Assembly: GCA_030549775.1 (NCBI GenBank)
Contig: CM060180.1
Span: 82,863,672 to 82,927,671, forward strand
DNA length: 64,000 nt
Source of the DNA: Tamarix chinensis
Lineage: Eukaryota > Streptophyta > Magnoliopsida > Caryophyllales > Tamaricaceae
Direction of reading: 5' to 3'
Shown: in pieces, positions 59,801 to 64,000 of the stretch
Position numbering within the stretch: position 1 is the first letter of the stretch
Layout: each line of letters opens with the position of its first letter
The notes under the pieces: generated by a model
What the model was told of the DNA's origin: nothing
The model's database searches: none
Seen by the model: only the letters and a program-made list of their open reading frames with translations
Position numbers and translations under genes: made by a program

Positions 59801-60588
59801 AGACCTCATAAACTTTTCGAGTTACTATCCGCACTGTGCAGGTTTGAAATAGTTAAGATGAGTTGAAATCTTCTGTTTATAATGTTCTTAATGCATATCG
59901 GCATCAATTTCTGACTCTAACTTATAAACATGAGAGTTTGCATGCTTTGATGTTAACTCCTGGTTCTTGAGCAGTTCCTGTTCATGTATTTTGTAACTAA
60001 TTTTTTCTAAGTGAGCATTTGCACCAATATTTATCTTCTTCAAATTAAATAACATTTGTGTTCAATGGTTTGTTTGGTTTTTTTGAAGTGCTTGATTACC
60101 TTATGTTTTCATCTTTTTGGTCTATAATGGATTATTTCTTTACTTAGTTTTGCTATTATTATTATTATTTTATTAACAACTGCTGTTATTATTTTATTTA
60201 TTGTCTATACTTATTCTTATTTATACAATACCCTTTTTATTACTAAATTATGTCTATATCTTCTTTTACATACACGTTTATTTTATTACATCTTTTCTCA
60301 ATTAAAAAAAAGTGCACCAGTTAGTACAGATTGCTCCTGTCAGTGACAATATTCATGATGGGTAGTAGTAGTTACTTTCTAAGCATCCTATGTTTATTGC
60401 CTTATGTTTACAGAAAGAATGAGGCGACAAATCCCTTGAGGAAAGCTCTTCAAAATTTTGGAAAGGAGGAACTTCGAACGCTTTTTGAATATATTCGTGA
60501 ATGGAATACCAAGCCAAAGCTCTGCCATGTTGCTCAGTTTGTACTTTTCCAAGTTTTCAGCATGCTTCCTCCAACAGAAATTGTTGAG
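38545..60588 (+). CDS. UTP13: UTP13/TBL3 (TORMOZ-like) U3 snoRNP WD40 protein, 3' end off window
   Basis: Thirteen exons join in frame: 38545-38841, 39056-39238, 40422-40571, 42238-42446, 42577-42862, 50956-51090, 53204-53322, 55889-56045, 56296-56542, 56621-56697, 57232-57351, 59711-59841, 60414-60588 (2,286 nt, 762 codons). The N-terminal ~650 residues are WD40 repeats forming a double propeller, e.g. GHEGPVMAM, GADRKVLVWDVDGG, GSKDKT, SASGDKTIKLWAISDG in variant form, GGGDAVINLW. Exons 12-13 begin the Utp13 C-terminal domain (GQELENAILGEDYTKAI, LFEYIREWNTKPKLCHVAQF, LPPTEIVE). Family role: SSU processome, early 18S pre-rRNA cleavage in the nucleolus; the Arabidopsis homologue TORMOZ is needed in the embryo. 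About 110 C-terminal residues of the usual ~875 should lie beyond base 64000. All introns are GT-AG except intron 3, which is GC-AG. Confidence 0.93.
39239..40421. other. UTP13 intron 2, nothing notable
   Basis: GTAAGT donor after DRLI and TTTTGTAG acceptor before IFSGSDD. No element recognised. Confidence 0.7.
40572..42237 (+). other. UTP13 intron 3 with non-canonical GC-AG borders
   Basis: Exon 3 ends GGAAGAGATAAG and the intron opens GCATGTTACC; the acceptor is TTTCAG before GTTGTTAACTTG. The joined product AGRDK-VVNLWDL matches the family without gap, and there is no usable GT at the exon end. Confidence 0.85.
42863..44370. other. UTP13 intron 5, left part
   Basis: Donor GTATGC at 42863. 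Unremarkable AT-rich intron with a GGGGAGG-rich patch near 43,940-43,970. No gene. Confidence 0.5.
45276..45283. repeat. 8 bp target-site duplication, left copy
   Basis: GCACCGAC directly before the terminal inverted repeat; the identical sequence follows the right end at 46671-46678. The following base (C) could extend the match to 9 bp on one side only, at the cost of TIR symmetry. Confidence 0.85.
45284..46670. mobile_element. TIR DNA transposon (hAT-like by 8 bp TSD), 1,387 bp, non-autonomous
   Basis: Perfect 18 bp terminal inverted repeats CATGCAATTAAATCGCGG (45284-45301 and 46653-46670, reversed) are flanked by the 8 bp duplication GCACCGAC, and the element splits the MYB/SANT-like frame. 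Left subterminal region: an array of GGTCGC/GCGGTCGCG words (45,298-45,385). Right subterminal region: clustered CGATAAATCG/TAAATCGG/GATTTAGCG words (46,490-46,650). Such subterminal repeats are typical transposase-binding regions. No transposase is encoded. TSD length suggests hAT, but the ends do not match the usual YARNG start; a MULE-like origin is not excluded. Confidence 0.88.
45900..46500 (+). other. Promoter/first-exon-like fragment carried by the TIR element
   Basis: Inside an otherwise AT-rich element, this segment is GC-richer and gene-like: TTGGGCCTTAATCCC (site II-like TGGGCC) near 45,907, a CT-rich leader (46,050-46,150), and an open frame running to 46,323 (EKKMMICSICSELHAQRKLV). 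A GTTAGT donor follows at about 46,331, with a GGTGCAG acceptor near 46,443. The two shorter relatives of the element lack it. It could be a captured host gene 5' end or the element's own leader and first exon. Product not recognised. Confidence 0.4.
46671..46678. repeat. 8 bp target-site duplication, right copy
   Basis: GCACCGAC, identical to 45276-45283. Confidence 0.85.
49915..50401. mobile_element. Short relative of the CGATAAATCG TIR element, UTP13 intron 5
   Basis: Inverted relative to 45284-46670. Its right end read backwards, CAGACAATAAAATCACGG, aligns with the 18 bp TIR at 14 of 18 positions without gaps. The next ~200 bp (GTCGCGG, ACGATAAATTATGTG, AATTTTTATTTTTATTTCAC) also align. 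Its left end has GATAAATC/CGGCGATAAATCGGC motifs. The left border is approximate and it has no coding capacity. Confidence 0.75.
50824..50857. repeat. Poly-T tract, about 34 nt, near the intron 5 acceptor
   Basis: Uninterrupted T run ending about 98 bp before exon 6 of UTP13. It might act as an extended polypyrimidine region or be the A-tail end of an antisense retro-insertion, but no such element was recognised next to it. Confidence 0.9.
51610..52080. mobile_element. Short relative of the CGATAAATCG TIR element, UTP13 intron 6
   Basis: Aligns end to end with 49915-50401 (GATGCAAA start, CGATAAATCGCGGATAAGTC, CTTTTACATGT, AAATTTAGGGTT, CACTTAAATACTTCTAA) and is more decayed at its CG-rich end. 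CCCTATTC occurs on both sides (51593-51600, 52077-52084) and might be its target duplication, though the TIR alignment puts the ends a few bases off. Confidence 0.65.
52160..53060. repeat. AT-only low-complexity block in UTP13 intron 6
   Basis: About 900 bp made almost wholly of ATAATTATTATA-type words with very few G or C. Several long frames are open here in both directions, coding only Ile/Asn/Tyr; they are not genes. The block ends about 140 bp before exon 7. Confidence 0.9.
53364..53436 (+). repeat. Partial tandem duplicate of UTP13 exon 7 end with dead splice donor
   Basis: Copies 53261-53348 (exon 7 3' end plus first intron bases): GAAGCTGTTGGAGCT, TTTTGT-AGTGGCAGT and GAGTGCTTTA are shared, with an internal deletion of about 15-20 bp. 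Where exon 7 ends AG-GTGAGT the copy reads GAATGAGT, so the GT donor is lost. It lies just inside intron 7. Confidence 0.85.
53437..55888. other. UTP13 intron 7 remainder
   Basis: Contains a (TACA)n/(TA)n microsatellite at about 53,947-53,978 and a T9G10 run near 55,497-55,515. The acceptor in use must be CCACTAG before 55889; an AG 14 bases upstream would shift the frame. No gene. Confidence 0.55.
57352..59710. other. UTP13 intron 11, no gene seen
   Basis: Separates exon 11 (ending KKDAFLKE) from exon 12 (starting EESVLKGQEL). Contains a poly-A run near 58,542-58,558. Short frames on both strands have no family resemblance. Confidence 0.55.
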
Positions 60589-61217
60589 GTCAGTGTAGCT
60601 TTGCTTCAGGGATTTAAGCAATATGTGAGGCGTAAACTACACATTGTTTTATAGTTCTGAAATAAAGAAAAGAACATGACAAATGACGATTGACTAGTCT
60701 TTCCATCAAAGGAAAATTTTCAAGGCACCTAATGTTTGATGCCTCTTATACAATGTGTGGCATTGTCTTTTCTTTTTTAGTTGCTAACTTTACATTTCCC
60801 TTTTTCTTCCTTTCTACCTCTTCTCTTATGCCAAGATTCTAAAATTTCACTCTCATATATATATATATATATTAAAAGGAATAATTTTTACTTTAAGAAG
60901 ACGAGAAAATGAGATAAAAAAGTTATGGTAGTTTCCAAATAAAGAAAAAAGGAGAGGGTAATGTAGGGGAAAATTGAGGGAGGAGAAAAACAAGAAAAAT
61001 AGTAATGGAAACAGAAGTTGGTTTCGAGAAACATTGCAAGGGATCTTTTTAGTTGTATAACATGACATGATTGCCTAAAATAACCTTTTATTGGAGGAAT
61101 ATTTTTATTTATTCTTTATCTAGAAATTCAAAGTCTTTTGTACCTATCCAATGACATGAAATTTACATACTATTAACCACTTCAATTTATGGTATAACAT
61201 GATGCATTTTATAGTTG
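60589..61217. other. Start of UTP13 intron 13
   Basis: GTCAGT donor directly after LPPTEIVE. A (TA)n run lies near 60,855-60,872. The expected next coding segment was not found up to base 64000, so this intron exceeds 3.4 kb. Confidence 0.6.
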
Positions 61218-63100
61218 TTCATGATGGATGATGAAGGTTGATTTTACTTGATTTTTCACATAGTGATTGCTTTAGAGTGCAACCCTAATCAACCTCCCTT
61301 CTTAAACTTCAATTTGCTTTGTATTTAGTTTATGGATACAAGAACGTTTTATGAATGAGATAGCAAGTAGAGGGCAATGAGGGGCACTCAAAAGATGAAG
61401 CAATTACAGTGGCCAAGGCTTTCCCTGCCATAGTCACTACAGCTGCTTCAAGCTTCTTTGTCTTCATCTGGCACACTCCAAATTTATGATCCTATGATCC
61501 TTGTTCTTACACTTGTTTTGTACTAAATTTTCCCTCATCATCATTAGTAAGAGCTTGGATGGTTAGTTTTTTATAAATCAAAAGACACACTAACATAATC
61601 AATCAATCTTTCTTAGGAAAAAATGGACTATGAATCAGTAATTGGCAGAATCATTATACTTCTTTCTTTATCTCTTCTTTTCTATGTAGTAGTTGAATTG
61701 TTGTTGTCCTCCGTACACCCATTTAAGAGTTGCAAATGTTGGTCCTTTTGTTGTTCTCTTTCTCTCTGTTGAGCTTCTTCCTCTTGTTGCAATACAATAC
61801 AAGATGAGGATCACCACAAATTAAGCAGCCATCTATCTTTTCTTTCATATCGAGACTACCATCATTGTCCAGTGAAAAAGATTCAGGCTTGTCTCTTAGA
61901 TGGGGTTTGGTATCTTTGTCTCCGTTTATTTGGAAGTTTTTTGAAGGAGGAGGATAACCACCTTTCTTGTTTATCTTTATTTTTTATTTTCATTGTTTAC
62001 CATAAAAAGATGGTGTTATTGGTGGTGTAATAATCTGAACTCAATCAATGGTTCCGTTGGTTAAATAGTTGTGACCCGCTGCCACAAGGTCCAATTGTGC
62101 CTATGGTTTGATTCCTTTCATCTTGTTGAACTATTTGTTCTCTACTAGCTTGTACTTAGTGTCTAACATCATTGAACTAAAAGCCTTCACACAATCAAGA
62201 ACATACTAGTTTGCTTCAAATCCTTCCGTGCTTCCCTAGCCAACCAAGAAGCATTGTTAGGTGAAAACTAGGCACACAACTGTGCTTTGAGATCCTTCCA
62301 AGTGTCACTCATCTGAAAAATTTTGGGTGTGCCACGAAAAATTCTTGTAACCCTACCAAGATGCATTGTTGGGCAAACACTTGGTGCACAATTGTGTGAG
62401 TTCCTTCCAAGTCGATCATTGCTATAACTTTATCAATTCTAGTAGAAATGTTCGAGGTCCCATAGAAAATTCCATGCACATTCGAATCTTAGACACCATC
62501 AATTGGCTTTGTTGCTTGAAAATTTACGGGTATCTTTGGGGGGTGGGGGTGGGAGGGCAGGCATTGTTATTGTCATTGCCATTCCGTTCCATTTGTCAAT
62601 GATATTTTAGGCCACCAATTTCCATTCACATATCCTTACATTCATCAATTCAGCCTTTGTTTCCTTCGTGATCCTCGTTTTGTTGTTCATCCATTGAGGA
62701 GCTTAGGTCTTGAATCTCCTTCGCAATGGTTTGGAGCTTGTGAAAAACAAGAAATTTGGGTTAATATCCATAGAATTATCACTTGATGGAGAAATTATAG
62801 GAGCATCTTAATACTTTTAAGCGTTTGGGTTGTTTTGCCTTTCTTTCGTAGCCATGTTTGTCGTAAATTGGGCTATGCTACCAAAATGTTGCAAGGTAGA
62901 TGATGAGGATTGATTTTACCGTCTCTCTCTCTCTCTCTTTTTGGGGTTTGTGTGTGTGTATGAATACAAGAATATGAGGGACGACAAATAGAGTGTTAAG
63001 AGGGAGACTCCCACCCCTTTTACTTTATTATTGAATAGGAAGATGATTAACTCGAAACCCTAGATTACAATGTGTATTGAACTCAAATGTGCATCAAATT
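61218..63100 (-). mobile_element. Gag-only Gypsy element with PBS and LTR remnants, in UTP13 intron 13
   Basis: Minus orientation. 5' LTR end near 62887 (GCAACA), then TGGTAGCATAGCCC (62870-62883), which matches 11 of 13 bases of the initiator-Met-tRNA primer site, then the gag ATG at 62855. A sequence like the 5' LTR end recurs at about 61,218-61,250 (AAAATCAA-CCTCATCATC-type in minus), and TATGGATACAAGAA near 61,331 parallels TATGAATACAAGAA near 62,959, suggesting the 3' LTR lies between 61,218 and about 61,700. No protease, RT or integrase. Confidence 0.55.
61740..62855 (-). pseudogene. Gypsy gag relic with CX2CX3HX4C zinc knuckle
   Basis: Starts at ATG 62855-62853 (MATKERQNN). About 62,310-62,170 resembles the gag core (DTWKDLKAQL, ASWLAREARKDLKQT). 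It ends with the knuckle CLICGDPHLVLYCNKRKKL at about 61,772-61,827. Stops and frameshifts throughout, so it is a fossil. Confidence 0.65.
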
Positions 63101-64000
63101 AAGGTTTTAATTTGTGGAGCCATGATGATACCCCCACGGCCTAGGTATGAGAACGCATATCCCTCCATTTAGTTCTTTCTATGATCAAATTCTTTGAATT
63201 TGTGCCTTTTGATTCAGTGATTGTGACTTGTGCTTGTGGGTCTTAGGTTTCACATTAACTTATTGCTTTCTTGTGCACGCATGGTTCACATTAGACCCTC
63301 TTAGTGGCGCTCTTGTAATGAATCATGGCCTTCCTTGCCCAGCATACCCACCCCTTTGTTTAAATGAAGTGTATGTTTGTTTTAAAAGGCATATGGGTTT
63401 GATCTTGGTGTGATTGGTGCTTGCTGGTGCCCATAAACTAGTTGGTCCATCTTGCATGCCCGACCTAGTATGTTGGCTTGTGCTGCACTAGGGCTTGGTA
63501 CCCAAATTTGAATCCCACTCTGCCTTATGCCTTTGCCTTAGCCTTCCATCTACACACGTGCACTTGGTTCACGTTGGAGCGTTATGGCCTAGTGCCTCTG
63601 TGCCAAGCAATGCTTGTTTGATCTTGCCACACTCCTGTACCAACCTAGGACTAGTGTGCAACAATAACCCAACCCCGACGTGCCATTTGCACCAAGGCCT
63701 TGTGGGCCGTCCATCATATTTTGAGTCACCCATCTTCCCTTAAAGTGTTTCTTGTCTTTGTCTACCTTGTCAAAGTATACCTGAAGAATTGTATTCAAGC
63801 TATTCTGGACATACAAAGCCAAGTGAACACAATACTTTCCTTCCACAAGTGTTGAATACTTGAGGAGTGCTTATAAAAGATTACAAGCTTCCAAAGTGCC
63901 CCATGCTTAATCGGTCATACAAGCGTCTCAAGTGCCCTGCAGTTGATTGATTAATGTTAAACAAACATCCTTGCCCTTAGTTCATGAATAGTCCATATTA
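62900..64000. other. Right edge: LTR-like and unclassified repeat DNA
   Basis: Begins with (TC)n and (GT)n microsatellites (about 62,921-62,960) inside the supposed 5' LTR. 63,400-63,720 is GC-richer with GCCCGACC, CCCCGACGTGCC and similar words. No protein domain recognised; lies inside UTP13 intron 13. Confidence 0.4.

Noticed and set aside
60589..64000. Last UTP13 exon within the window
   Set aside because: I looked for the conserved end of the Utp13 domain after LPPTEIVE on the plus strand and found no matching segment; only transposon and repeat DNA follow.
1..64000. tRNA, rRNA, or snoRNA genes, including snoRNAs in UTP13 introns
   Set aside because: No cloverleaf, rRNA core or convincing paired C/D or H/ACA boxes could be recognised by eye; a covariance-model scan would be decisive.

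Overview
This is a plant nuclear window, most likely from a eudicot. It is AT-rich, its genes are split by GT-AG introns, and their closest recognisable relatives are plant proteins (a DUF212 protein with a plastid-type N-terminus, and the UTP13/TORMOZ WD40 protein). About nine tenths of the sequence is introns, intergenic DNA and decayed transposable elements. No prokaryotic, organellar, CRISPR or tRNA/rRNA feature was seen. All annotation was read by eye; exon borders rest on frame, splice signals and family knowledge.

Layout. 1-2711: minus-strand Ty3/Gypsy gag-protease reading frame with LTR-derived sequence behind it. 4142-27362 (+): five-exon gene for a DUF212 (divergent PAP2 / acid phosphatase-vanadium haloperoxidase-related) protein. 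Its 837 coding bases are spread over 23 kb because intron 2 (12.3 kb) and intron 4 (9.8 kb) are filled with transposon debris: minus-strand Gypsy relics in intron 2 and a 5'-truncated, inactivated Ty1/Copia element in intron 4. 27363-38440: intergenic repeat sea with a plus-strand Gypsy gag-protease relic, a 2.8 kb LTR-like block bounded by TGTAACACCCC/GGGGTGTTACA, a Copia gag relic, and an LTR-PBS-gag start. 38443-60588 (+, continuing past the window): thirteen exons of UTP13/TBL3 (Arabidopsis TORMOZ), a U3 snoRNP/SSU-processome WD40 protein, with a telo-box just upstream. About 762 codons are present; the last part of the C-terminal domain lies off the right edge.

The most structured region is UTP13 intron 5 (8.1 kb). 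A PIF/Harbinger-like block carries a broken MYB/SANT-like ORF. That ORF is itself interrupted by a 1,387 bp terminal-inverted-repeat element with perfect 18 bp ends and an 8 bp target duplication, whose ends are packed with CG-rich and CGATAAATCG motifs and whose interior holds a promoter/exon-like fragment. Two shorter relatives sit in introns 5 and 6. Other points of note are a GC-AG intron in UTP13, a duplicated fragment of exon 7 with a destroyed splice donor, and a gag-only Gypsy element with recognisable PBS in intron 13.

The two host genes are not obviously related in function: one is a probable plastid membrane protein, the other acts in nucleolar rRNA processing. I do not see a new multi-gene system here. 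The novelty is in transposon structure and gene architecture.
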